From: an uncultured Lachnospiraceae bacterium
GTDB lineage: Bacteria > Bacillota > Clostridia > Lachnospirales > Lachnospiraceae
Reading direction: 5' to 3'
Length of the DNA: 16,083 bases
Assembly: GCA_902496125.1 (NCBI GenBank)
Contig: CABUZU010000038.1
Coordinates: 1-16,083 of the forward strand
Each line of letters opens with the position of its first letter. Positions within the stretch are counted from its first letter, which is position 1. The translations under genes were made by a program, and so were the position numbers. Of this stretch, positions 1 to 6,091 are shown one piece after another. The notes beneath the pieces were generated by a model. It searched no databases. It had not been told where the DNA came from and saw only the letters and a list, made by a program, of their open reading frames with translations.

Positions 1-1
1 A

Positions 2-361
2 TTTGCCAAAGAGTTTGCTAAGAAGTATCAATGTATTGTAGCAATTACTGGAGCAATTGATTTAGTTAGTGATGGAACGAAATGTTATGTCATTTATAAT
101 GGAAAGCCTCAGATGAGTCGTATTACAGGAACGGGTTGCCAGTTATCGGGACTTCTTGCTGGTTTTTTAGCAGCGAATAAGGAAAACTTTCTAGAAGCTA
201 CTGTGGCAGCAGTATGTATGATGGGAGTTGCTGGCGAAATTGCTTGGAAAAATATGAGGGATAGTGATGGAAACTCGACCTATCGTAATCGAATTATTGA
301 TGCAATTTATAAGATGACAGAAGAAGAATTAGAAAGTGGGGCAAATTATGAAGTGCGATAA
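2..361 (+). CDS. thiM: ThiM, hydroxyethylthiazole kinase (3' part)
   Basis: Partial gene, cut by the left edge; 119 C-terminal residues of a protein usually about 265-275 aa. ThiM phosphorylates 4-methyl-5-(2-hydroxyethyl)thiazole with ATP, supplying thiazole phosphate to ThiE in the cytoplasm. The visible part carries the ribokinase-like C-terminal core: AITGAIDLVSDG, then the conserved ITGTGCQLSGLLAGF segment with the GTGC anion-hole and catalytic cysteine typical of ThiM, then an alanine-rich helix. The reading frame is open from base 2 with no start in view. Its 3' end overlaps the chosen thiE start (348) by 14 bases, so the two are probably translationally coupled. ThiD and the promoter or TPP riboswitch, if present, lie outside the window. 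Identification is firm because the motif and the adjacent thiE agree. Confidence 0.93.
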   Translation, partial: FAKEFAKKYQCIVAITGAIDLVSDGTKCYVIYNGKPQMSRITGTGCQLSGLLAGFLAANKENFLEATVAAVCMMGVAGEIAWKNMRDSDGNSTYRNRIIDAIYKMTEEELESGANYEVR

Positions 362-989
362 AAAAGATTTATTATTATATGCAGTAACCGATAGAAGTTG
401 GTTACGTAATCAAACTCTTTATGAACAGGTAGAAGAAGCATTACGAGGTGGAGCTACCTTTATTCAGCTTCGTGAGAAAAAATTAGGTTATGATGAGTTT
501 TTAGAAGAGGCAAAACAAATACAGAAGCTTTGTAAGGAATATAAAGTTCCATTTGTCATTAATGACAATGTAGAGATTGCAAAGCAGATAGGGGCAGATG
601 GCGTTCATGTAGGACAGGATGATATGGAAAGTGGAAAGGTTCGCACGCTATTAGGTGAGGATAAAATTATTGGTGTATCGGCACATAATGTAGAGGAAGC
701 TTTGCTTGCACAAGCAAATGGTGCAGACTATTTAGGAGTAGGGGCTGTCTTTAATACTACGTCAAAAGACGATGTTAGTACATTGAATCATGAGGTTTTA
801 AAGGAAATCTGTAAGGCGGTATCCATACCAGTCATTGCAATTGGTGGAATTAACGAAGAAAATGTTTTGAAGTTAGCAGGAACTGGAATTTGTGGTGTTG
901 CAGTGATTAGTGCAATCTTTGCAAAGGATGATATTAAAGAAGCAACAAAATCATTAAGACAAAAAGTAGAAAAAATGGTGGAACAGTAG
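348..989 (+). CDS. thiE: ThiE, thiamine-phosphate synthase
   Basis: Cytoplasmic enzyme joining HMP pyrophosphate and thiazole phosphate to make thiamine monophosphate. The 213-aa protein is full length for the family and a clear TIM barrel: YAVTDR (11-16), QLREK (40-44) for phosphate/pyrimidine binding, INDN (71-74), HVGQDD (87-92), GVSAHN (109-114), FNTTSK (135-140) in the place of the usual P-T-x-T-K thiazole-phosphate loop, and IAIGGIN (163-169) followed by VAVISAIF for the second phosphate site. An in-frame GTG at 336 would add four residues, but the ATG at 348 sits just after AGTGGGG and gives the normal N-terminus, so I chose ATG. It overlaps thiM by 14 bases and is followed after one base by the HAD gene, so the three form one operon. 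Confidence 0.95.
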   Translation: MKCDKKDLLLYAVTDRSWLRNQTLYEQVEEALRGGATFIQLREKKLGYDEFLEEAKQIQKLCKEYKVPFVINDNVEIAKQIGADGVHVGQDDMESGKVRTLLGEDKIIGVSAHNVEEALLAQANGADYLGVGAVFNTTSKDDVSTLNHEVLKEICKAVSIPVIAIGGINEENVLKLAGTGICGVAVISAIFAKDDIKEATKSLRQKVEKMVEQ

Positions 990-990
990 G

Positions 991-1656
991 ATGGAAGAGA
1001 AAAAAATAGGAATCATCTTTGATATGGATGGTGTATTGCTTGATTCGATGCAGGTTTGGGATAAGGCAGGTGCTTGGTATTTAGAGAGTAAAGGAAAAGT
1101 GCCAGAGAAAAATCTTAGTGAAATCATTTTTGCAATGACGATGAAAGAAGGAGCAGATTATTTAATTAAACACTACCAGTTAGAAGAAAGCAATGAAGAC
1201 GTGATAGAGGGAATTAATCAGACGATTGAACATTTCTATCAGTTTGATGTACAGTTAAAGCCAGGTGTATTAGAATTTTTAAAGAAAGCAAATAAGCTAC
1301 AGATACCGATGGCAATTGCCACGTCAACGGATAAAAAATTAGCTTTAGCCGCATTAGAAAGATTACAGATTTTACCATTTTTTAAGAAGGTCTTTTCTTG
1401 TTCGGAATTTAAGGAAGGGAAAACAAATCCTGAGATTTATTTAACAGCAATGCAGACACTAGAAACAGAGGTTTCAAATACTTGGGTCGTGGAAGATTCG
1501 CTTTATGCATCACAGACAGCGAAAAAAGCTGGATTTTTGGTGATGGGTATTTATGACGAATTTAGTAAAAAGAATGAGGAAAAACTCCGAGAGATTTGCG
1601 ATGGATATTTGTATGAGTTTTTGTGGGATGAGAAGTTGTGGAAGGGGATGCTATAA
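991..1656 (+). CDS. HAD-superfamily (subclass IA) phosphatase, beta-PGM-like
   Basis: A 221-aa HAD hydrolase. Motif I is DMDGVLLDS with nucleophile D11 and acid/base D13. A helical cap occupies about 20-90. Motif II is ATSTDKK (T111/T113 region), motif III is K144 in GKTNPEIY and motif IV is VVEDS (E168, D169). All catalytic residues are present, so it should act as a Mg-dependent phosphatase or phosphoglucomutase-like enzyme in the cytoplasm. Substrate cannot be read from sequence. The position, one base after the thiE stop in the same operon, suggests it may dephosphorylate thiamine monophosphate or a pyrimidine/thiazole phosphate; that is inference. Its RBS is weak and lies inside thiE, pointing to coupling. 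The stop codon lies in the loop of the operon terminator. Confidence 0.85.
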   Translation: MEEKKIGIIFDMDGVLLDSMQVWDKAGAWYLESKGKVPEKNLSEIIFAMTMKEGADYLIKHYQLEESNEDVIEGINQTIEHFYQFDVQLKPGVLEFLKKANKLQIPMAIATSTDKKLALAALERLQILPFFKKVFSCSEFKEGKTNPEIYLTAMQTLETEVSNTWVVEDSLYASQTAKKAGFLVMGIYDEFSKKNEEKLREICDGYLYEFLWDEKLWKGML

Positions 1657-1671
1657 GTATCCTCTTTTTTT
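1642..1671 (+). terminator. Rho-independent terminator of the thi operon
   Basis: Arms GGGGATGC (1644-1651) and GTATCCTC (1657-1664) pair with two G-U wobbles around a TATAA loop, followed by seven T. The AA before the stem can extend pairing with the first T's. The loop contains the TAA stop codon of the HAD gene (1654-1656). Confidence 0.8.
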
Positions 1672-1673
1672 AT

Positions 1674-3326
1674 AGTGACAAAGAAACGACTCAAACGCTT
1701 ATTATTCCAAGTGGATGTGATTTAACTATGGTTAATATGGATGTTTGGAGTAGTGTAAAGATTGTAGTAGAAAAAGGAGCAAAATTAAGCTTACATGATT
1801 CTGTTGTGGAAGGAATTATTGAAGTACAAGATGGTGCGACCTTCTCTATGAACTACGATAGCTTTAATGAAGAATTTTTAACAGGTGCTTCAATCTGTGG
1901 TCAAGTAAGATTATTAGATGGAGCAATTTTAGAAAATTCGATGATTTATTCAAATAGTAACTATCTTGCAAATGGTGAAGAAGTACGTTATCGTAGCGAG
2001 CCTGTTGTTACCACACAGGGTAATGTGACTGTAAAAGGACAGGTATTTATTCGTGGTGATGAAGGTGCTTCATCAGAAGAATATCCAGGATAAGCAGGAT
2101 TATCTGTAACAAATGGAACTTTAACCTTAGCAGATGGTGCAGTATTAGCCGTATATGGTGGTGGAAATAGTTCACTAACGATTTATGGTGGAGATGCGAT
2201 TAAGCTTGATAATGCAACAATTACTGGTAAAGGTAAATTGATTGCAATTGGTGGTGCTGGTTTCTGGGGAAATGGTGGTAATGCCGTATCTGGTAATGGT
2301 ACCATTTCTACCGATGAAGCTTATATCCATGGTGGTATTTCTTGTAAGAAAGAACCAGGAAAAACATTAACTGAAAATGTTACTTTAGATAAAAAAGTAA
2401 CAAGAGCAACATTAATTGAAGGTGTAACTTGGACAACAAATGAACCAGAGGTTCCATATTGGAATTCAATTATAGCACCTCCAGATTTAACAAAATATCC
2501 AGTTCCAGAAAAACATGTTCATAAAACAACTTTACAAAATGTAAAGAAAGCAACTTGTACTAAGGCAGGATATACCGGTGATGAGGTTTGCACTGTTTGC
2601 AAAGAAACTGTTAAAAAAGGCAAAGAAGTAAAGGCACTTGGGCATAGCTATAGTGCATGGAAGGTAACAAAGAAAGCAACTGCAACAAAGACAGGATTAC
2701 AAGAAAGAATTTGTAGTCGTTGTAATGAAAAGGAAACGAAAGTAATTCCAGCAACTGGAAAAGTTACAACGGTTAAGCCTTTCTTAGTAGCAACTGCAAA
2801 AGCAGCAGGTGGTAAGAAGATTAAAGTTTCTTGGAATAAGATATCTGGTGCAACCAAATATGATGTATATTGGGCATATTGCGATGGAAAGAGTAAATTT
2901 AAGAAAGTTGCTACTGTAAAATCAGGCAAGAAATTAGAATTTACTCATACTACGATGAAGAAGAATAGTCCTTGTAAATACTATGTTGTAGCTTGCAAAG
3001 GAAATTCTACTATTGTAAAATCCAAAGAAGTGCATGTAGTAATGAGTGTAAGCAAATACACCAATCCAAAGAGTGTAAAAGTAACAAAATCAAGTGTATC
3101 TTTAAAAGTGAAAAAAACTTATCAGATTAAAGCTTCGATGACTGTTGAAAATAGTAAGAAGAAGGTATTAACACATACTAAAAAATTCCGTTACTATACA
3201 AACGATACAACCATTGCAACCGTAGATAAGAATGGTAAGATTACAGCGAAGAAAAAAGGAAGTTGTACGATTTATGTTCTTGCTACAAATGGAATGGCAA
3301 AAGAAGTAAAAGTTACTGTAAAATAG
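1674..3326 (+). pseudogene. Decayed cell-surface protein (beta-helix, FnIII, Big_2)
   Basis: One reading frame runs from just past the thi terminator to 3326, broken only by a TAA at 2091-2093; 1674-2090 and 2094-3326 are in the same phase and read as one protein (about 550 codons). There is no RBS-supported start and no signal peptide, so the 5' end is missing. Visible parts in order: a repetitive, glycine/asparagine-rich stretch with beta-helix character (roughly 1690-2450); two cysteine-pair modules, CTVC and CSRC, each preceded by an ATxTKxGxxx pattern and separated by KALGHSYSAW; a fibronectin-III-like domain (KIKVSWNKISGATKYDVYW); and a C-terminal bacterial Ig-like (Big_2) domain (KKTYQIKA, IATVDKNGKITAKKKGSCTI). 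This composition is typical of secreted or wall-attached Clostridia adhesins. No LPXTG anchor follows. Translation of a fragment from the ATG at 1728 or the TTG at 2238 is possible but neither has a convincing RBS. Confidence 0.78.
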
Positions 3327-3328
3327 TA

Positions 3329-3362
3329 AGAAGGGGGAATGCCAAAGCATCCCCCCTTTACT
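3329..3362. terminator. Bidirectional terminator between convergent genes
   Basis: Strong GC-rich hairpin: AAGGGGGAATGC (3331-3342) and GCATCCCCCCTT (3347-3358) around a CAAA loop. It lies between the surface-protein relic and the convergent siroheme reductase gene. T-rich sequence on both sides suggests it serves both strands. Confidence 0.8.
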
Positions 3363-3363
3363 A

Positions 3364-4296
3364 TTATTTTAAAATCTCATCTTTTCTTTCTAATAATTCA
3401 TTACTCATAATCATCTCTTCAGCCTTTTCAAATCCGATTCTCTTAACAGTATCTGCAAGACGTTCGCCAGCTTTTCCCTCTGAACGGAAGAATAAGATGA
3501 CTTTTTCAATGGTATCTAAAAGTTCTTCTTTATCAGTGAAAATTTTAGAAAGTCTTTGTCCTTGAGCAATTTTTTTGCCCCAACGACCACCGATGAAAAG
3601 CTTCCAGCCAGAAATCGATTCGTTAAAAGGTTCAAATGGACAGTATCTTACGCAACGTCCACAGTTGATGCATTTGCTTTCATCAATTGTCAATTTGCCA
3701 TCGATGGTTTTACAAGCATCCATTGGACAAACCGCACTTGCTTTACATTTCTTACAGTGCTTACATAATTCTTCATTAAATTTAGGAATTGTAGCACCAA
3801 TAATACCAACATCATTTAAGCTTGCCTTTAGACAGTTATTTGGACAGCCACCAACTGCAATTTTAAATTTATGAGGTAAAATAATATTGTGGTAGCCAAC
3901 ATAGAAACGTTCGTGAACTTCATTACTGAGTGCGTAAGTATCATAGATACCGTATTGGCAAGTGGTACCTTTACAAGAAACAACAGGACGAACCATAGGA
4001 CCAGTTCCACCAGTAAAAAGTCCTGCTTTACCGATGTATTCACGGAAGGCTTCAATGTTTTCATAGTCAATACCAGATACTTCAAAAGATAGACGAGTAG
4101 TAAGCATTAGATGACCATCACCGTAAAGTTTTGCTGCGTTAGAAAGAGCCTCAACTTCTTCGCTAGTAACACGGCCATTTCTTGTGATTACCCGAGCGTT
4201 AAATTTATTAGTTCCTTTATGTTGCAAAAATCCAAGAAGTTTTACGCGTTTGATTTCATCAGCACTAATTGTGCATTTTTTCTGTTCTGTAGACAT
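3364..4296 (-). CDS. Siroheme sulfite/nitrite reductase-like protein with 2x[4Fe-4S] ferredoxin domain
   Basis: A 310-aa protein. An N-terminal ferredoxin-like nitrite/sulfite reductase half-domain (about 15-95, with LMLTTRLSFEVSGI) precedes the siroheme/4Fe-4S core. Core cysteines are C108 and C113 (CKGTTC, C-x4-C) and C151 and C155 (GGCPNNC, C-x3-C). A ferredoxin insert follows: C178, C181, C184, C190, then C209, C212, C215, C219, enough for two [4Fe-4S] clusters. It resembles the small stand-alone dissimilatory-type sulfite reductase-like proteins of anaerobes and AsrC. It probably carries out multi-electron reduction of sulfite or nitrite in the cytoplasm, but the substrate cannot be told apart here and no electron-donor gene is adjacent. 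The ATG has a good AGGGGGA site. It diverges from a LysR gene that is the likely regulator. Confidence 0.85.
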   Translation of the reverse strand: MSTEQKKCTISADEIKRVKLLGFLQHKGTNKFNARVITRNGRVTSEEVEALSNAAKLYGDGHLMLTTRLSFEVSGIDYENIEAFREYIGKAGLFTGGTGPMVRPVVSCKGTTCQYGIYDTYALSNEVHERFYVGYHNIILPHKFKIAVGGCPNNCLKASLNDVGIIGATIPKFNEELCKHCKKCKASAVCPMDACKTIDGKLTIDESKCINCGRCVRYCPFEPFNESISGWKLFIGGRWGKKIAQGQRLSKIFTDKEELLDTIEKVILFFRSEGKAGERLADTVKRIGFEKAEEMIMSNELLERKDEILK

Positions 4297-4328
4297 AAAA
4301 TAATCCCCCTAAAATTTATATTTAATAC

Positions 4329-4357
4329 TTGTTTTGATTATACATCTATTATACAAT
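4329..4357 (+). promoter_or_regulatory. Sigma-A promoter for the LysR gene
   Basis: TTGTTT (4329-4334), 17-bp spacer, TACAAT (4352-4357). It overlaps the two -10 hexamers of the opposing gene, so the two promoters interleave. Expected transcription start is about 4364, immediately before the dyad at 4368. Confidence 0.55.
4337..4353 (-). promoter_or_regulatory. Promoter -10 candidates for the siroheme reductase gene
   Basis: Read on the minus strand there are two perfect TATAAT hexamers (4353-4348 and 4342-4337). Neither has a good -35 box at 17 bp, which fits a promoter needing an activator such as the divergent LysR protein. Which hexamer is used cannot be decided by eye. Confidence 0.5.
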
Positions 4358-4367
4358 AAAATAAAGT

Positions 4368-4384
4368 AATCATTTGGAATGATT
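4368..4384. promoter_or_regulatory. LysR-type box (T-N11-A dyad)
   Basis: Perfect inverted repeat AATCATT-TGG-AATGATT. It contains ATCAT-N5-ATGAT, which has the T-N11-A form typical of LysR-family sites. It lies about 35-46 bp upstream of the likely minus-strand start sites (activation position) and just downstream of the LysR start site (autorepression position). Confidence 0.7.
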
Positions 4385-4415
4385 TAATAAAAAAAAGTTA
4401 TGAAGAGGGGTAAGT

Positions 4416-5270
4416 GTGGATAGTAAATTACAGACTTTTTTAGTACTATGTCGTTTAATGAATTATCGAATGACTTCTGAAGAGTTGCATTTGACACAGC
4501 CAGCGGTAACAAAGCAAATTCAGTCATTAGAAAGAATGTATAATACGAAGTTGTTTGTTTATGATGGAAAAAGATTACAAAAAACAAAAGATTGCCAAAT
4601 CTTAGAAGCCTATGCGCAAAGTCTACAACACAATTATGAAGAAATAAAAAAAGCGTTAAGTGGAAAACAAGAGATTTTTATTCGAATTGGAGCGACTAAA
4701 ACAATTGGAGACTATGTAATTGGAAATTATATTTTAAAATATCTAGAAGACCCTAATCACAATTTATCATTATTAGTGGATAATACGGAGCATTTATTGC
4801 GATTATTAGATTCATCTCAGATTGATTTCGCTTTAATTGAGGGATTGTTCTCGAAACAAAAATATGAATACCAGCTACTTCGCAAGGAATCCTTTGTCGG
4901 AATTTGTTCAAAAAATCATCATTTTTGTGGAAAAAAAGTATCCATTCAAGAGCTCTTAAATGAAACGATTATTGTACGTGAAGTAGGTTCGGGTACTAGG
5001 GATATTTTAGAACATGAACTAAGAATGCAAGGCTATGATGTTCAAGATTTTCGTAGAGTGATTGATATTAGTAGTTTTAAATTAATTCGAGAGCTTGTTT
5101 TAGAAGGCGTAGGAATTAGTCTTTTGTATCAATCGGTAGTAGATGGAGATGAACGATTTGGTACTTTTCAAGTTGAAGATATCAATTTAGAGCATGAATT
5201 TAATATTGTTTATTTAAAGAATACAAATGCACAAAAATATGTAGAGTTGTTTTTGAAAAATAATTTATAA
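4416..5270 (+). CDS. LysR-family transcriptional regulator
   Basis: A 284-aa protein of normal LTTR length. Residues 1-60 form the winged HTH: MNYRMTSEELHLTQPAVTKQ followed by IQSLERMYNTKLFVYDGKR, the family's standard recognition helix and wing. Residues from about 85 to 284 form the two-lobed effector-binding domain (FIRIGATKTIGDYVIGNYIL; FVGICSKNHHF; VREVGSGTRDILEHEL; VLEGVGISLLY). The GSGTR segment is the usual small-anion/ligand-loop position in CysB/CbbR-like members. The start is GTG, supported by GAGGGG six bases upstream. Divergence from the siroheme reductase, with a T-N11-A box between, makes it the likely activator of that gene and its own repressor. The inducer is unknown; a sulfur or nitrogen oxyanion or acetylserine-like signal is only a guess. 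Confidence 0.92.
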   Translation: MDSKLQTFLVLCRLMNYRMTSEELHLTQPAVTKQIQSLERMYNTKLFVYDGKRLQKTKDCQILEAYAQSLQHNYEEIKKALSGKQEIFIRIGATKTIGDYVIGNYILKYLEDPNHNLSLLVDNTEHLLRLLDSSQIDFALIEGLFSKQKYEYQLLRKESFVGICSKNHHFCGKKVSIQELLNETIIVREVGSGTRDILEHELRMQGYDVQDFRRVIDISSFKLIRELVLEGVGISLLYQSVVDGDERFGTFQVEDINLEHEFNIVYLKNTNAQKYVELFLKNNL

Positions 5271-5272
5271 TC

Positions 5273-5305
5273 GGACTGCTACAAAAAGTAACAGCCCACT
5301 TTTTA
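5273..5305. terminator. Terminator hairpin between convergent LysR and TetR genes
   Basis: Arms 5273-5282 and 5288-5297 around an AAAAA loop. In minus-strand RNA the ten pairs are complete with two G-U wobbles; in plus-strand RNA the same two positions are A-C mismatches. It is followed by ACTTTTTACTTT on the plus strand. The tail overlaps the TetR stop codon. It probably serves both genes, with better pairing for the TetR transcript. Confidence 0.55.
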
Positions 5306-5944
5306 CTTTAATCGAAAATGTTTATGAATGGTTTTTAAAATATTCATAAAACTCTGTCTTGCTTGTTCTGGCACGCCAGGATTTCTGTAAGTATCTTTAT
5401 AATCCATAAGCATTCCATGAAATAAGTTGATTTCAATGGTATTAATCATTTCGACTTCATCACTGTCGAAGTATCCGACAACGGCATTTCTTCGAACGAT
5501 GGTTAAATTACGTTCTTTTAAATTGTCGTTAAAGAATACACTGGTAAATAGCCCGTTGAAATGTTGCCATTCGTTTGGAAAGAGCTGATAATATTCATAG
5601 ATAATATCACCAAGCTGTTCTTTATGATCCCCCCAGAATAATAAATCAAAGACATCGACATTTTCAAATGCATATTTTGCAAAGGAATCCCACATCGCCT
5701 CTAGCATATCAAGAGGGTTCATATTTTCATTTGTGATATTTTGTAATTCAATAATATAGTCTTCTAGGAATTTAATTGAAGAAAATAAAATTAAATGATT
5801 CAAATCATCGAAATGCTTATAGACGGTGGTAGTAGTGCAATTGCTATTTGCTGCAATTGTTCGGATTTTGATGTCATTTGGACTAGTCGTCTTTAGTAGC
5901 TCGTAGGTATTACGAACGAGTTCCATTTTTTTGTTGCCTGCCAT
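5303..5944 (-). CDS. TetR/AcrR-family transcriptional regulator
   Basis: A 213-aa protein. The N-terminal HTH occupies about 8-55: IKIRTIAANSNCTTTTVYKHFDDL gives helix 2, turn and recognition helix with the hallmark TVYKHF. The rest is an all-helical ligand and dimer domain without recognisable family detail (FAFENVDVF-like acidic/aromatic helices; a late VEMINTIEINLFHGML helix). A TTG at 5959 could add five residues, but GGGGAG lies correctly spaced before the ATG at 5944, so ATG is the start. It lies downstream of the methyltransferase gene on the same strand, yet a terminator and its own promoter separate them, so it is transcribed alone. Proximity suggests it controls the quaternary-amine genes; its ligand is unknown. 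Confidence 0.88.
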   Translation of the reverse strand: MAGNKKMELVRNTYELLKTTSPNDIKIRTIAANSNCTTTTVYKHFDDLNHLILFSSIKFLEDYIIELQNITNENMNPLDMLEAMWDSFAKYAFENVDVFDLLFWGDHKEQLGDIIYEYYQLFPNEWQHFNGLFTSVFFNDNLKERNLTIVRRNAVVGYFDSDEVEMINTIEINLFHGMLMDYKDTYRNPGVPEQARQSFMNILKTIHKHFRLK

Positions 5945-5982
5945 AATGTTTCTCCCCAATTCGTTGTTTTTTTCATACCCCT

Positions 5983-6011
5983 AGTATAGCAATAGTGTTT
6001 TGATTTTGCAA
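5983..6011 (-). promoter_or_regulatory. Sigma-A promoter of the TetR gene
   Basis: On the minus strand: TTGCAA (6011-6006), exactly 17 bp, TATACT (5988-5983). The -35 box directly follows the T-tract of the upstream methyltransferase terminator, showing the TetR gene is an independent unit. Confidence 0.75.
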
Positions 6012-6012
6012 T

Positions 6013-6052
6013 AAAAAAATGCATAACAGCGTTAACTGCTATGCATTTTTTG
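6013..6052 (-). terminator. Terminator of the MttB-family gene
   Basis: Near-perfect 11-bp stem, ATGCATAACAG (6019-6029) against CTGCTATGCAT (6036-6046), one mismatch, six-base loop, with A7 on one side and T6 on the other. On the minus strand it lies about 40 nt past the stop codon and ends in seven T. Confidence 0.85.
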
Positions 6053-6091
6053 TATCTCCAATGGAGGGGGTCTGATTAGGATGTAAAATGA

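Noticed and set aside
336..347. GTG start giving ThiE four extra residues
   Set aside because: The ATG at 348 is better spaced from AGTGGGG and gives the standard N-terminus.
1638..2093. Open frame starting at a GTG inside the HAD gene and running into the surface-protein relic
   Set aside because: The GTG has no RBS and the frame crosses the thi terminator; the true homology begins only after 1673, so this is an accidental fusion of frame.
2648..2929. Minus-strand open frame inside the surface-protein relic
   Set aside because: Shadow frame with low-complexity hydrophobic translation and no RBS or family likeness.
3556..4359. Plus-strand open frames opposite the siroheme reductase gene
   Set aside because: Antisense shadows of a clearly conserved cysteine-rich protein.
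5945..5959. TTG start for the TetR gene
   Set aside because: The GGGGAG ribosome site lies inside those added codons and is placed for the ATG at 5944.
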